From the NCBI GenBank assembly GCA_023213395.1, contig CM041465.1, positions 56,365,741 through 56,429,740 of the forward strand: 64,000 bases of DNA, in the 5' to 3' direction. This DNA is from Cycas panzhihuaensis. Taxonomy: Eukaryota > Cycadophyta. Shown here piece by piece: positions 11,600 to 24,400 of the stretch (positions are counted from its first letter, which is position 1; the number at the start of each line of letters is the position of its first letter). Both the position numbers and the translations under genes were made by a program. Below the pieces are notes generated by a model. It did no database searches. It was not told the DNA's origin and saw only the letters and a program-made list of their open reading frames with translations.

Positions 11600-11830
11600 T
11601 AACTTGTTTAGAATATGAACCTAAGGGTAGACCGGGTAGGGATTGAACCCAAGACCTATCAGAAAATAAACCCCTCCATTGCCAAGAGGATGAACTCGCT
11701 CATCAAGGGTAAAAATCACAATAAACTTAAAAAAATAAAGCCTCTTTTAGTAGTGGATTGGTTATATGATGGAACTGGAGATCACATGGAAGGAACACAG
11801 GTCCGAGGGATAAATTTCAAATGGAGCTAA
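11600..11830 (-). mobile_element. Possible tRNA-derived SINE head
   Basis: On the minus strand gggttcaatccc (11639-11650) matches a polymerase III box B, and ttggcaatgga (11675-11685) resembles box A. The two lie about 35 bases apart in the right order. The homologous leader of the element at 20365-26241 lacks this block, consistent with an insertion. No A-rich tail or target duplication could be assigned, so the limits are approximate. A chance match to a tRNA-like pattern cannot be excluded. Confidence 0.3.
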
Positions 11831-12028
11831 TGCTCTTTAAATATTCAGATCTTAAAAATATACAATTTACTTTGGTTTTTTTAACTTTATGAAAAATATA
11901 TGAAGAAGAAAAATGAAAACGTCGTCGTGATTATGTAAACGGTAGACACGAGACTATATAATGATAATAGGATTGAGAGATTGAAAAGAATGTTATTGCA
12001 ATTGTATAGAGAAAAATGGAACAACGCA

Positions 12029-12081
<53 letters not shown>
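12029..12081. repeat. (CT)12 followed by (AT)n microsatellite
   Basis: A pure CT run of 24 bases passes directly into an AT run of about 29 bases. Confidence 0.95.
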
Positions 12082-12084
<3 letters not shown>

Positions 12085-13280
12085 GACAAAAAATAAAAAA
12101 CAACTGGCACAAATTAATCACTTATCAAAGACATAAAAGAAGAATTAAAAATGTGAGTCACTTATTCAAACCCTGCACAAATGACAAGTCCATCAAAGTC
12201 AGTTTTATTCAATAAAATAGAGGTTCCTTTCTGGGCAGAGTGATTGACCTGCGTTCTTGCAGGTAGGAGTTATTTTTACGTTGTGGAGGAGCTATTATTA
12301 ATTTGAAACTTTTTGCAGATGGTGCCTATGGAAGTAAGGAATTCTTTGAAGAGTGTGATTCCTGCGCCATCTGAGGCCTTAACGCAGTGAAGAGAGCTTT
12401 GTCCACAATGGTTAGCGAGCCATCATTTGGTAGTGGTTGTGATTTCCATCCATGTGCAACTATTTGTATACAATGTTTCCTATATTTGTTCACAATCTAT
12501 GAATGAATTTGTAGAGTATAAGGGATGACCTCCCTTTGCATATTAGTATGAGAGCTTTGTTTTGTTTTCCTGGAATACTGTAAGATGTGCTTGCACATTA
12601 ATGCTTAGGACCTTCAGGTCTGTAAGATTACTCTGCATGAGTACTTTGGGACGAGGAATAGAGCATGGAGAAAGTGTACAATATTATATGAGAGGGCTCT
12701 AAGGCTTTGGGTTGAGGATTGTCCCCAAAAAAAGGAGAAGCCCAATATGGTTGCGCCTAGGAAAGGTATTTTGGAGAGTCTTCTCAGCTGCTCTCCCATC
12801 TACCTGATGAACCCAATGAACAATATATATGGGAACGTAAATTATATCAATGGTGTCCAACTTAAAGTTTGTCTGGAGCTTTAATTACTTTGAAGAATAG
12901 TAGGAAAGGAAAAGAAACAATCTGCAAATAAGCAGATGAGGTCATGAATGTCATGAACTTGGAAGGGAACAAGGATCCAAGCTTGATCAAAAGAAGACGA
13001 GATCTTGACTAGTAAAAGAAATGAGAAACTCTTGAAGTAGTTGTAAGGGTTAAAAAAACTGCAATGAAAGATGAAAAAATGTATGCTCCATTGGCTATAT
13101 ACCTCTCTTTATGTCTGCAAGTGATCTACAAGCCTCTCTATACCACTGTAAATAGATCTATATGCCTTTCAACAACATCTATATTCAGGTCGATTACACA
13201 AACATATCAAATAAGATGGATTTTTTAGAAATATATCTATAAAAATAGCTAGATTTTTAAGTATATTCATCGAAATACCT

Positions 13281-13282
<2 letters not shown>

Positions 13283-13329
<47 letters not shown>
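13283..13329. repeat. (TA)n microsatellite
   Basis: About 47 bases of nearly uninterrupted TA dinucleotides in the leader of the gag-only copia element. Confidence 0.95.
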
Positions 13330-13333
<4 letters not shown>

Positions 13334-13550
13334 ATTTGAAAAAATACATAAAGAACCTAGTAAACTGTGATAGGTTTGCAGTGCTGGCTCTAAAACGTGA
13401 CAATGTCTTGCATAATGGATGAAACTCCAAACCGTTTTCTCCAATGAGCAGGTGTGCTTGCTAGGATATCAACTAGTAGTCATATGTAGGTGTTTCGCTG
13501 AATATGTGAGATGCTAAATCGAATATGAGCAAAATATCAACTCCAACCTT

Positions 13551-13562
13551 GCTCTGATACCA
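13551..13562 (-). promoter_or_regulatory. Primer-binding site, tRNA-iMet
   Basis: The minus strand reads tggtatcagagc exactly. It marks the 5' start of the minus-oriented gag-only copia element whose LTR lies to the right. Confidence 0.8.
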
Positions 13563-13564
13563 AA

Positions 13565-13726
13565 TGATGGAGCTTGAGAAGTAGAGCGGGACTTTAGAAT
13601 GAGAGCATTTTGAGTATAACAATGATTTTTGATAGTTGGTGGTGTTGATAAATACCTGGGAGGTATTCCCATCCCTTAAATAATAAATTTTGGAGAGGCG
13701 TCGAGTGCCATCACCCTAGCTGCACA
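13565..13726 (-). repeat. 5' LTR of gag-only copia element
   Basis: About 162 bp from tgatgg beside the primer-binding site to tgcaca. In sense (minus strand) it runs from TGTGCAGC to CTCCATCA. It has a ttatttaag TATA-like box about 90 bases before its end. No direct-orientation partner was found at the left end; only an inverted piece is present at 3351-3433. Confidence 0.6.
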
Positions 13727-13739
13727 TTAACCAATGTAA

Positions 13740-16500
13740 ATTCAAAATATATTAAAAAATTAACAATAATAAATGAAATACGTACCTCAAGAAAGTGGTG
13801 TTAGATCTAGGCAGTTGTTAAGTGGCTCAAGGTGCCCTAGGGGCCCTTAAAGGTGGCTTTGAGGGGCCTTAAACCCTCAGGTGCTCTTACCACATTAGGA
13901 TTATTCCCAACACATAAGAACCATATGCAATGGAAGAGAGCTTCTTAAAGGCACTTGAAGATAAGAATAATAAAATCAAGATTAATATTCTAAACTACTA
14001 AGGGAGTTTAAAACTAGAGGAGCTTATAGACTAGTTAAATGTCATGGAGATGTTCTTTAAATTAAAGAGCATGATAGAAGAAAAGAATGTAAAGTTTACT
14101 TGAATTAAGTTAAAGGGGTGTGCAACTATTTAGATAGATCACCTATAAAAAGAGCGGGTGAAGAGGGGCAGAGAAAAGATCAAAACATGGACCAAAATAG
14201 TTAAGAAGTTAAAGATAAGTTTTTACTAATTAATTATTCTCAGACCCTCTTTAAAATGTTCCATAGCTTAAAGTAGAAAGAAATGGTAATATAAGACTAT
14301 AGATATGAGTTCTATAAGCTTTCCATTCATGTGGAGCATGAGGAGATAAATAAACAAGTTGCTATAAGGTATGTAAATAATTTAAAGTTTTCAATTCGAT
14401 ATAAACTTAGCATGTATAAAGTTAAAATTATGGAAGATGCATATCAATTAGCATTAACAGTAGAAGTGAAGTACAATAGGTATGCTACTCAAAGGCCCTT
14501 TATGATGAGAAGACATTTATCACCTTGAATAGAGGTAGAAGAGGAATCCCCTATGTGAGGGGAGAATCATCTAATAGGATGGAAATATAAGAAGGAAAGA
14601 GGTAGGGTAGAATATAAGGAGGAAGAGAAACTAAAAACCAACCTAGGGGAAGAAGATTTTTAGGAGCCTAATAAGGTAAAGCTTTTGGTGGTAGAAGAGG
14701 GTGGCAAAAGACTTTTATTTATTTCAAATATGGGGAAGAAAAACACATGGAATTTGAATACCCTAATCACCATAAGGAATAATCCCAGAGGCAGAAAGAG
14801 CATCTAAGGATGAACTTGGCCCAAAATAAAGATGGCAATACAAGAGTTATGAAAGATAAATATGAAAGCTTAATTCTCTAAAGAACCATGATAGCACCAA
14901 GACAACAACCCATGCAAGATAAAGGAAAGACAAAGATGGATGATGATTCATGATTATAAATCGATATTCTTAGAACAAGATATATTGTGGGAGGACAGGT
15001 ATGTAAAGTTATAATTAATAGTGGTAATTATGAGAATATGGTCTCTAATTAAATGGTGGAAAAGTTGGGTTTATATTGTGAAGCACATACCATCTATACT
15101 ATATTTCCTAGTTAAAAAAAGAAAATAAGGTTACTGTTGACAGGGGAAGCTTGGTTAAATTTAGCATCATGAAATCATATTGAGATGAGATATGGTATGA
15201 TGTGATCTCAATAGGTATATACCATCTATTACTAGGGAGACCATGGTAGTATGATATGAACAAGTTTCATGATAGAAAGAATAATACTTATATATTATGA
15301 GAAAATGGTGTAAAGGTAAAGCTATTACCACCTAAGGAAGAAGGGCATGCAGAAACTATATTAACTATAAAAGAATTTATGAAACATATACTAAAGGTTG
15401 GTACTTGTTATACCTTAAGAGTAAGATAAATAGAGGAAGATAGCATAGAGATATTAAACAAAGTAATAGAGTTATTATAGGAGTACAGTGACATCATGCC
15501 ATATGAGTTACCCAAAAACTTACCACCCATGAGAGATATTTAATACCAAATTGACCTAATTCTAGGGTCAAGTTTACCAAACCAAGTAGCCTATCGATTA
15601 ACCCCAATGGAGAATGAGGAGTTAAATCAACAAGTTAGCAAATTGGTATTGAAGGAAATGGTAAGAAAAAGCTTGAGTCCCTACGTAGTTCTAACATTGG
15701 TGACTCGAAAGAAAGATGGGTCATGGTGAATATGTGTTGATTCTAGAGTGATCAATAAGATAATAATTAAATACTAATTCCTTATATCTCATATGAATAA
15801 TATACTAGATGTGTTAGTAGGTGCTTCCTATATTATAAAGATTGATTTAAAGAGTGGGTATTATCAAATTTAAATTAGGATGTCAAATGCCCTAAGCATG
15901 TTCATGATATTGATGAATATTGTACTATAACCATTCATTGGTAAGTTTATAGTTATATACTTTGATGACATTCTTATTTTTAATAAGAATAAGGAGGAGT
16001 ACTTAATTCACTTAAGGATGGTATTTAAAGTATTAAAGGAAGAGAAGCAATAAGCAAATATAAAGAAGTATGGGTTTATACAAAGGAGCCTAGTGTTTCT
16101 AGGCTTTGTAATTTTACAAGAGGGATTATGAATAGATGAGGAGAAGATTAGGGTAATTGTTGAGTGGCCAACACCTATGACTATGATAGAGGTAATAATT
16201 TTTCATAATTTGGCTCAATTTTATAGAAACTTTACTAGGAACTTTAGTAGAATTGTTGCACCCTTAATAGATTGCATGAAGGGTAAAGAGTTGACATGGA
16301 ATAGGGAAACAAAGTATAACTTCTAACTCTTAAAGCAAAAGGTAATTGAGGCACTTGTGCTCACACTATTAGATTTTAGAAAAGTGTTTGAGGTTAATTA
16401 TGATGCTTCACATATTATAGTTAAAGCAGTGCTCAGTCAAGAAGAAAGACATAATATTTTATAGTGAGAAAGTTAATGAGGTAAGAAGAAGGAACAAATC
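13740..16500 (+). pseudogene. Decayed gypsy gag-pol fragment
   Basis: A plus-strand gypsy remnant with many stops. Gag (about 13930-14530) contains LKLEELID, LNVMEMFFKLKSM and the 65-codon stretch starting at 14331 (MEHEEINKQVAIRYVNNLKF). A protease-like segment near 15000 reads VCKVIINSGN, where D(S/T)G is normal. RT (about 15600-16100) has LVTRKKDGS, ICVDSRVINK, IDLKSGYYQ and the catalytic box VIYFDDILIFNK, with both Asp present. The thumb/connection has FLGFVILQ and LAQFYRNFTRNFSRIVAPL, then RNase H starts with FEVNYDASHIIVKAVL. It ends near 16480 without integrase, where the inverted Tat/Ogre gag begins. The stops are typically at Trp or Arg codons (for example after KKDGSW), as expected from C-to-T decay. 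Confidence 0.88.
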
Positions 16501-16504
16501 AAAA

Positions 16505-18507
16505 AAGTGAAGGGGTCTGAGCTCTTATTAGAAATAGCGACAAAAGCCTTAGATGCATGTTGTTACCCCCTTTGGTCACATAAGGGAGGCTGTGCCTCAC
16601 GATGTGGTGTGTTTCAATTAATTATTTTTAGACTGGCTTGGATTTTAATAGATTTAAGGTCCAAGCACTTGGCTATGGCTGAGTCACATGTAATCACTCT
16701 CATCTTAAGGACCTCAGTATGGACTTTAGGGTATAAAGTATTGATAAAGATATCCCTCTTCAAATCCTTAGGTAACATGGCCTTCTACAAACGAAGAAGG
16801 TCATGGAAACATTAGATGAAATCTTTGTTAAGCTCATCGTGGCCTTGTTTAAGTGAGAGAAGGGCTTTATCACCACTCTTGAATGGCCTTGTAACATCTA
16901 AATAGTTGACAAAGGAGTCAACATGGAAATAGCTCATTAAGTGGGATGGGAGGTGGTCGAGCCACTTAAGGGCATCTCCTTGGAGTGACCAAGGGAAGAG
17001 CTTTAGTGTGGTCATATGCCTAATAATTAATGCATCTCATGGTGAATACCCTACTATGATTAGTAGGGCCTTAAGATAAAGTGTCATTAAATTTAGGCAC
17101 TTCTAGTGAATGAGGGGATAGGTTAGTCCTTAAGGCCTCAATGGAGAGGGAGCTTGACCTATAATCTACAAAAATTATACCCCTAGTTGAGATAAAGGGT
17201 CGAAAGAGGGATACATAAGTGGAGGATAATATCTTGCTCTCACATGGAATGGATAAGGTAGATGTGGGGGGTAAGAGGTATGCCCTTATTGGTGATGGAT
17301 GTATAAATGTATGGGGTAAGGGGTCCCTCCTGATTAATGATGAGGAACCAAACCCAAGTGTGGGTAAATAGGATATAAAAGGCAACAAGGATTCCTTAAC
17401 CCATTTTGTGTTTGAGTAGAATAGGAGGGGGCAACATGGGCCACTACCCCTTAAGGAATAAGAATATGATAAGATGGTATATAAGGTACCACAAGTCCAC
17501 CCTTAGTAGGGGAATAAGGGTGGAATGGATTACATCATGTGGAAAATAGGGTGTAGAAGGGGGTTTTATCTAAACAGCCATCCTATAGGAGGAACAACCT
17601 CAAAAGGGTGAAGCAAATCTACCCTATAGGTAGGGAGGAGATGGGAACCCCCATGCCTCTATCATTATGACGTATAACCTAGTGGGAGATAGAGTGAAGG
17701 ATCCACTTATTATGGGCATGGGCAAATAAGCATTCCTCTACCTTATCCTAGATATTGAGGGTGTGGAAGAATAATAGGAATGACTAGTAGGATAGAGGCC
17801 ATGCTCAGTTGGGGAATAATTATTTATAAAGGGGGAATGCTTGTCATGGCCTAAGAGTGGCCTTAATCTTGCATAACTCCTTCACTCGATAGAATGCTTA
17901 TGAAAGACTATATTGAAGTTACCTCTTAAGGAGGGGATGTGGTCATTTAAATGGAACTAGAGGGGGGAATTGGAGTAAAATCTAAGGTTGCAATAAAGAG
18001 TAACTAATGGGCCTATCTCGAAGTGGTTTCTCCTATCATTGCTTTAAAGTGGTCCCCTAAGGCCTTTGTTGTATCCCATAAAGAGGTATAAGTTTATTCA
18101 AGAGGGGGAACATGCCCTCCTTACTGACTAGAATGAGTCAGAAAGAAAATGGAACTTGCTGAAGATCTCAAGTAAGATAGTGAGGTTGGAGTCCCCCAAT
18201 GGTATGGGTATGGGGGCCTATTGAGCCCTGATAGAGCTCAGTTGGGTCATGTGAATAGTATGAAGAATCACCACCTACATAGTCATGATCTTTATAAGGA
18301 TAGAGTGCCTCCATTGGAGGCCAATGCTAGGCATATGGATTATATTTCTAATCAGAAGGGTAGCCCATCATTAGTTACTCTTAGTCACTTAATGAAATGG
18401 GGGCATAATTTAGATCACAATCCAAAGGGGGAAGACCTTGTAAGTGACGAGAGAATCATCTCATTTAAGGGTCAATCAACTAGCTTAGGTGGGAAAATAT
18501 TGAAGTA
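16505..18507 (-). pseudogene. Inverted Tat/Ogre-type gag fragment
   Basis: The minus strand encodes the same Gag as the large element at 54-56 kb. Segment 17388-17071 carries VDYRSSSLSIEALRTNLSP, parallel to MDYRSTPLSIEALRTNMPP at 55337-55386. Segment 17015-16812 has LFPWSLQGDALKWLDHLPSH and LSLKQGHDELNKDF. The homology continues to about 16600 with FHDLL, KVHTEVLKMRVITCDSAIAK, in another frame. Part 17390-18507 corresponds to the Pro/Ser-rich N-terminal Gag region but is poorly conserved. It lacks protease and RT. Its right end coincides with the start of the copia-2 LTR at about 18508 and its left end with the gypsy fragment, so both ends look like insertion or recombination junctions. Confidence 0.85.
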
Positions 18508-20341
18508 GTATTCCTATGTAATGTAAAGCAGACACCCTAACTAAACCCAAGGCTTGGGGGGGGGGGGGGGGGGAGAGGAGATGGAAATGCCTAGATATTC
18601 TAGAAGCTTTTCTATTCATGAGTCCCTAGTATGGTTACTAGTAAAATACTCCATTAGGTTAGTGAGGCAGGTTACTACTTCTTTTGTTTACGTAAGAGGC
18701 TTAGAATGTAAGAGCCTAATAGAAGTAAGTGGATCCTATGATGCTAACTCTAGCATCCATGTGCTTTATGAACATAGTTGCAAGGGGACTATGCTAGTGG
18801 CCTATGATAGGAGGCTAAACTAAGGGGTTGGCCAATGTGTACATGCACATTTAGATCAACTTGCGGTTTAGGTTGTTTAGAGCCTAAGGTCAACTAAGGG
18901 AATAACACATGCCTCCACATGTAGTTATATGCTTTTTACTTCTAAATGAAAATAACCAACCTAGCCTAACTATAGTTGCAACATTCCCTTATGGATTCAA
19001 GACTCATAACAATATGATCTCTTTTTATGCATTTAGTTTTATTTTATGTGTACACAAAAGGTTGGACTCCTACTCTTAATATAATATAATATAAATATAA
19101 TATGGTTAAGAAAAGAAGATGTAAATGCTTCATTTTCTTCTTTCTTTTGGAAAAGAGGGAAGCAAAGGAAAATGTTTCTTTCTTCTTTTATTTTGTTTAT
19201 TTTATTTTTTTAAAGGGGGGGGGGGAGGGGAGGGGGTCATCAAAAAGGGAAAAGTAGTGGATTAAGCCTAAGAAAACTTGCCTCCAAGCTTTTTCCTTTT
19301 TATTTCTTTCTCTTTTTTTTTTTTTTTTCTTTTAGAGAATAAAATAAAGTAACCTCTTTCTTTTTCTTTTTCTGATGTAAATGGAACTAAAATAACAAAC
19401 TAAGTAAAAGAGGATATACCTAGTAGAATTATCTATTGTTGGTTATATGGAGCTTTCCTCCAACTTTATATGAGTTCCCAAGGAATGAATGACAACAAAA
19501 AGAAACCATTATAACAACATTTCTACTTGTCAAATGTGTATGATAAAAAAAATAGTAAAAGTAAAAGACACCAAAATAAAGATATAAGGATAAATTTGAT
19601 GTTTTGGCCTCACCTCTTAATAGACTGCTATTGAAAGAATTTGTGAAGAGATGCTTTAAGTAGATTGGTTAATAATAGAGGTGACTCGTATCCTTCTTGT
19701 TCCTCTTACAACAAGATTAGTAAATTACAAGACATTGTTCTATTAAGGACAACTAAATGGGTATAATCTCTTAATAATAAAAAACTATCTTAAAAGAAAA
19801 TGAAATAGAGCAAAAAATAACAAGTAAAAGAAAGAAAAAGAGCCAAAGAATAGCTTTTGTCCCTCAATTATTTGTGGGCTTCCTAAGAGTACTTAGGTTC
19901 CACATTCCCATTATAACTATAGAATCAATGGTATGTGAAGTGGGAAATAGGAGGAAAGAAATAAATTATTATGTAAAGGATATGTAATACTAAAAAAAAC
20001 TTAAATCTTACCAATTTACTTGAAGCATGCCATGAAAAAGGGAAGGAAAGATAACTAAGAAATAAAATACCAATGTTAGAAGGAAGGATTACCTATCCCA
20101 AGCGGATGGAACTAGCTAATGGTTGCAAGTGTTTCTCTCGAAGGGTCTGCAAAGTTGAGTTGGTGTAATATCTCTAAGATACCATCAAGCATGTAATAGG
20201 AAGAGGAAGTTAAGTAAGATTGCTAAATTCTAGTCAAATTTTAGCAACATAATAGTATAGCATTTATCTCTCTTAGTTTCCCCTCCTTTCAATGAAAAAA
20301 TAAGAGTATTATATAAATAAGCCCAAGGTGTAAGGTGGGTG
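18508..20341 (+). repeat. Copia-2 LTR, first copy, left part
   Basis: This block is repeated at 28859-30745. Both copies begin with ttcctatgt(a/g)atgtaaagca and share aaacccaaggcttgggggg, the 'gttaagaaaagaagatg' region and the 'ccaatgttagaa' region near the end. It continues at 26242-26511 after the inserted element. It includes an 18-base G run at 18556-18573 and several poly-pyrimidine tracts. I interpret it as an LTR of about 2.1 kb because a tggtatcat primer-site-like sequence follows the shared block at 26512. The terminal dinucleotide reads ta rather than tg. No gene is present. Confidence 0.65.
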
Positions 20342-20364
20342 CTAAACTAAGCTCTGATACCAAA
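20342..20364. repeat. Primer-site-containing 24-mer outside the left LTR
   Basis: The 24 bases ending here (20341-20364) are identical to 25816-25839, next to the right LTR. They contain gctctgatacca, the complement of a tRNA-iMet primer site. An internal primer site is expected beside one LTR only. Confidence 0.8.
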
Positions 20365-20748
20365 TGTTGGAAATAGATATTATAGGAGAACAAGGCAGAA
20401 TATAGAATAATCTTCAATAAATCAATATATCAATATATTGTTGTAGTATAAACACATGAAACTTCTATATTCAATCTATTGTTACAAATTTCCCAAATGA
20501 GGGTGGTGTCTAAAGACACCAGGGTTGCACACCCCTCAATATTTATAATTTTAGGGGAGGAGGGAAACTCCTCAACCCTTGAAATTTAAATTAACAATAA
20601 AATAATGTTAACTTAACAACTCAAATTAACATTAACTTACCTTAACTTACCTACACATGTTGAGCACCCACATGTGTAAAATGAGGTTGATGAAGTATAC
20701 AATTCTGGTTGGAAGATGTGAGTGGAGTGATGACAATTAACTCTAACA
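20365..20748 (-). repeat. 3' LTR of gag-only element
   Basis: 384 bp; partner of 25840-26241. Contains the shared segments 'gggtggtgtctaaagacacc' and 'caccagggttgcacacccc'. Confidence 0.88.
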
Positions 20749-21481
20749 TTCTTCCCTTAATGGTCATCACGACCACTTGTATCTTTTCCTTGAACTTATG
20801 GAACTTGTATTTAAAAAAAAATTTGAAATTCTGATCTTGATCTTTATCAACTCTTCTCATCCTTATAGCCAAATATATGTCTTTACCATGGAATGATGTA
20901 AAAAAACTACAAGTAAATGATGGTTGATTTGTACAAAAATGAATAGCTACAACTTTGACTTTATCAACTGGAGCATTGAGGAAACTTTGAACTTGAAATT
21001 TATTTTCTAGAAACTTTGCATTATGAACAACTGTCAAATCATCATAACTCTCATTTATCACATCACAAGATTCATTCTCCCCCTCAAATAGAGGATCAGG
21101 ATCTTGTGTACCAAGTTGGTCCTGTATTTGATCTGAATCTTCATGGGTGTTGTAATTATGATTCACCTATTATGTCACCTATCTCACATGCTCATCAAAA
21201 ATATCATCAAATACATGGAGGGTATCTCCCCCATAAGCAGAAATCAATACATCCCAAACAGATTTGGAAGTTGTTAATTCAGAAATATTTAAAAAAATAT
21301 CATCATTCATAGTGCAAAATAATAAACCTAAAACTTCATTATCCTTTCTAAAATTTTCTTTAATACTGAGATCACATTCATATTATAAATATTTTAGAAG
21401 ATCATGTTCAATAAAATAGTCTTGCATAGTCCTATACCATTGTAAAAAATTATGTCCATTGAATATAGGAAATTATGCCAT
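20749..21481 (-). pseudogene. Copia-type gag of the non-autonomous element
   Basis: The minus-strand frame starts at an ATG at 21481; codon 3 is already a TAA where CAA is likely. Then come FPIFNGHNFLQWYRTMQDYF, the N-terminal copia Gag motif (PxFxGxNFxxW), and KENFRKDNEVLGLLFCTMND, typical of the UBN2-like region. After further breaks a 171-codon open stretch (21166-20651) includes GENESCDVINESYDDLTVV. I do not recognise this part; it is not a known Gag motif and runs into the LTR. Gag packages RNA. The short distance to the polypurine tract shows that pol was lost before or at the birth of this element. Confidence 0.7.
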
Positions 21482-24400
21482 TTTATCAAGAAAACTTTAG
21501 TACATAAAAGGTATGCTTTTATCAAATAAAAAAAATCAATAAACTAATAAATATATATAATTTTAAATAAACTTTTTTAAAAAGATGCAATGCCTTTTAG
21601 AAAGTCAATCAAATAAGGAAATAACTTTTTAAATAAGGATGAAATAAAAAATACCTTTCAATAAGTGTATGCCCTTTGAATAAGTGTATAACCTTATAAG
21701 GTATAATTTTAAATAAAATTTTGAAATATAATAAATATGTGAGCAAATTTGAATGTAACAAATTATTTCAAATATGTGAATCTAAAATAAGAATTTGATA
21801 ATAAGAAATAATAAAAAAATTTAACCTTTTAATTTTTTAAATGTAAGGTTATATCAAATACTTAAGTTTAGCAGCTTCAAAGCTATACTAAACGATATCA
21901 GAATAAAGTGAAACTTCACCAGCATGAAGATTAATAAAATATGTATCTAAGGAAACTAATTGTTTTAAAAACAAGTTCCTATAAGTCAAGTTTTGATAAA
22001 TTAAAGGTACATGCCTCTTTTTTAGACTTAAAGGGAGTGGGGAGCTAGAAAAAGCATAAAATTACTAATAAGATACTTATAAAATGCTGTAAGATGATCA
22101 AATATCATTTAGAAGACTGCCCAATATACTTTCAATTGAAAAAATTTGAGAAATATATATATATAATATGTAAAAATGGGAGGTTTGAGATAATTAAGTA
22201 CCTCTATTTTGATATTTTTGAAAATTAGTAAAAAAACGTTAAAACATATAAAAAGTATGTCAGTTCAAAGGGGCGTGAGTCAACTTCCCAATGAAACTGA
22301 TGGAACTAAATTCTGATACAAAACAGAGAGTTATAACAAAAATGGTAGCAGGTACCTTTATGATAAAATGTTAAAAAAAAGGTTAAAAACTACTAAAGTG
22401 TTACTTTCGATGATTAAAATAATGATCAAAATAAATTTTAAAAATTAAAATAAATAATTGGTAATAAGGTTTATTGAATGTAGAATACTGTGGAATAAAT
22501 CCAAATAGAAAATAGTTTCCTGATAATAAAATATAATCAGTTCAAAAAGTGAATTTGTAAAAAGTTAAAAAAAAAAAACTCAAAAAGGGACTGATTGACT
22601 TTAAATCGACTGAAACGATGTCAAACCAAATCCAAATTGGTCATATAACCAGTCAAAATCAATCTACAAAAACGTTTTGATGCAATAAAACTAGTTTCAT
22701 CAGAAACCGAAGACTTACTGAGGAGTTATGGCAAAAATTTGTGAGTAACCCTATATAAAATAAAAAATTAAAAAATAAAAAATAAATAGAAAAAGATTAA
22801 TAAAGAGTTTGTTAGCCCCTTTAATGATGAGAAATGGTCATATGGTAATTAAAGGGAGTGGGGGTTAAGAGGTGTAAAAGAATTAAGGTTTTTAAAAACC
22901 TAAAATCTAAAACTTATTAAATATAAGTAAATCTTTTAAAAATTTTATAATAAAAAAAGATATTAAAAAAAAAGAAATTTGAATCCACCCTACTGCACTG
23001 CACCCGTCTGTCATGCTATTCCGTATAGAGCTACCTCTAATCGCATCTCCTGTCACGTTGTTCCACATAGAGCTATCGCCACCCACGCTTCATGTCACGC
23101 TACAGAGCCATGTTGGGCTGTAGATAGTTATAGAGAGGGGTCGCAGTTACAGAGGACTAGTTCGAGGAAGATAATGGAGGCAAGGTAATGGAGGGTAGAT
23201 GTCTGTGGATCCTTAAATCGTAAGGATTAGTCCAAATGGAGTATTTAAGAATTGCAGCATGGAGTTTAATAGGGTTCGATAATCGATGAATTAGAGCTGT
23301 AGCAGATTTATGCCCAAACCCAGAATTTCCCTTTATTCTTGGCATTAGCTTCAGTAGGTTTCAATTCCTCTTTATAGAGAAAATGGCCCTTTCTCTTCGA
23401 CAAAAGCAAACATCTGCTATTGTGAGGATGCTGAACTTAAACCAGCATGTGACGAGCGAGGGAAACCAGAGGCTAAAACTTGATCGATTGATCAAGTAAC
23501 GCTGAGGATAGAGACGCAGATGAGGGTGGCTAGATCTTCAAACAAATTGGGGCTCAAATAATATTCAAATTTGATTAAAATAAATGAGAACTGTTGAGTA
23601 GCCTGTTTAGCTACACAGTGAATAGAGGCCACACAGAGGGCCAATCAGACACAACGCAGAGTTCGTAGAATATTAGATTTCTGAATGGACCATGGAGATC
23701 TCAAAAGAGAAATCAACTCTTTTGGCGAGTCTTCTCATATAATCAATACTCTAAATGTGAGATGCAAGCTATGACTGTGGGTTTATTTGTATTTATTTTC
23801 TTTGTTTAAACTTTAATGGAAATACTATTTCTGAATGAACTCTAAATGAGATGCAAGAATGCAGAGGAGTTCAAGCATGAGCGATGGCTTCAGGTTTTTC
23901 AACCCGAGTCACCTTTCAAGTTCACTACATTTCAAGATCTCTTAATGAGGTCATCAACAACATTTTAAGTTCTGAACTAGAGGCTTCTTTTGCAAAGGCT
24001 TTTGACACTTCAAATACCACAGTGTTCTGGCGTTATGTTGATAGCCTTTGGAGGTTAAAAAAGGTTGTTTAATTAAACATTAGAAGGGCTGCATGAAAGA
24101 AGGCAGTCGATCGAAAGAAGGAGATTACAAAAAAGGCTGGGTTGACCCCTTGTACAGATAAATACTTATGAGAATATGATAGCTTATGATGTATTTGTCA
24201 GGGTTGATGTGTCATTTGACTTTATTGGAGTGCTTGAAGAGGTAAAACAAACACTACATAAGCTGGTTATCCTTCCTTTATAAAGACCCAATTTGTTTGC
24301 ACATGGAAAGCTTCTAGGTCCTTAAGGAGTATTATTATTATTTGGTCCCCTAGAATAGGGAAAATATTCCTTACCAAAGTAATAGTAAAGGAGTCCAAGG

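Larger units (their letters stand above)
9635..13550 (-). other. Long AT-rich leader of gag-only copia element, part 2
   Basis: This is the rest of the leader that starts at 4105. Together the two parts give about 4.3 kb between the primer-binding site (13551) and the gag start (4104). The part at about 10640-11560 is clearly homologous to 21840-22745 in the other gag-only element: both contain an 'agctatactaaacratrtcagaat' type segment, a 'ccaataagtcaagattt' type segment and 'gactttaaatcgactgaaacg'. I see no coding frame with recognisable similarity. A SINE-like insertion and two microsatellites lie inside (separate entries). Such long leaders are unusual for copia; whether they are spliced or structured is unknown. 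Confidence 0.6.

Noticed and set aside
11639-11650. Intact tRNA gene
   Set aside because: Only box-like words are present; the arms of a cloverleaf cannot be formed.
12230-12830. Possible captured exon (ttttgcag followed by an ATG)
   Set aside because: The frame closes after a few dozen codons and no product is recognisable; a chance splice-like sequence is more likely.
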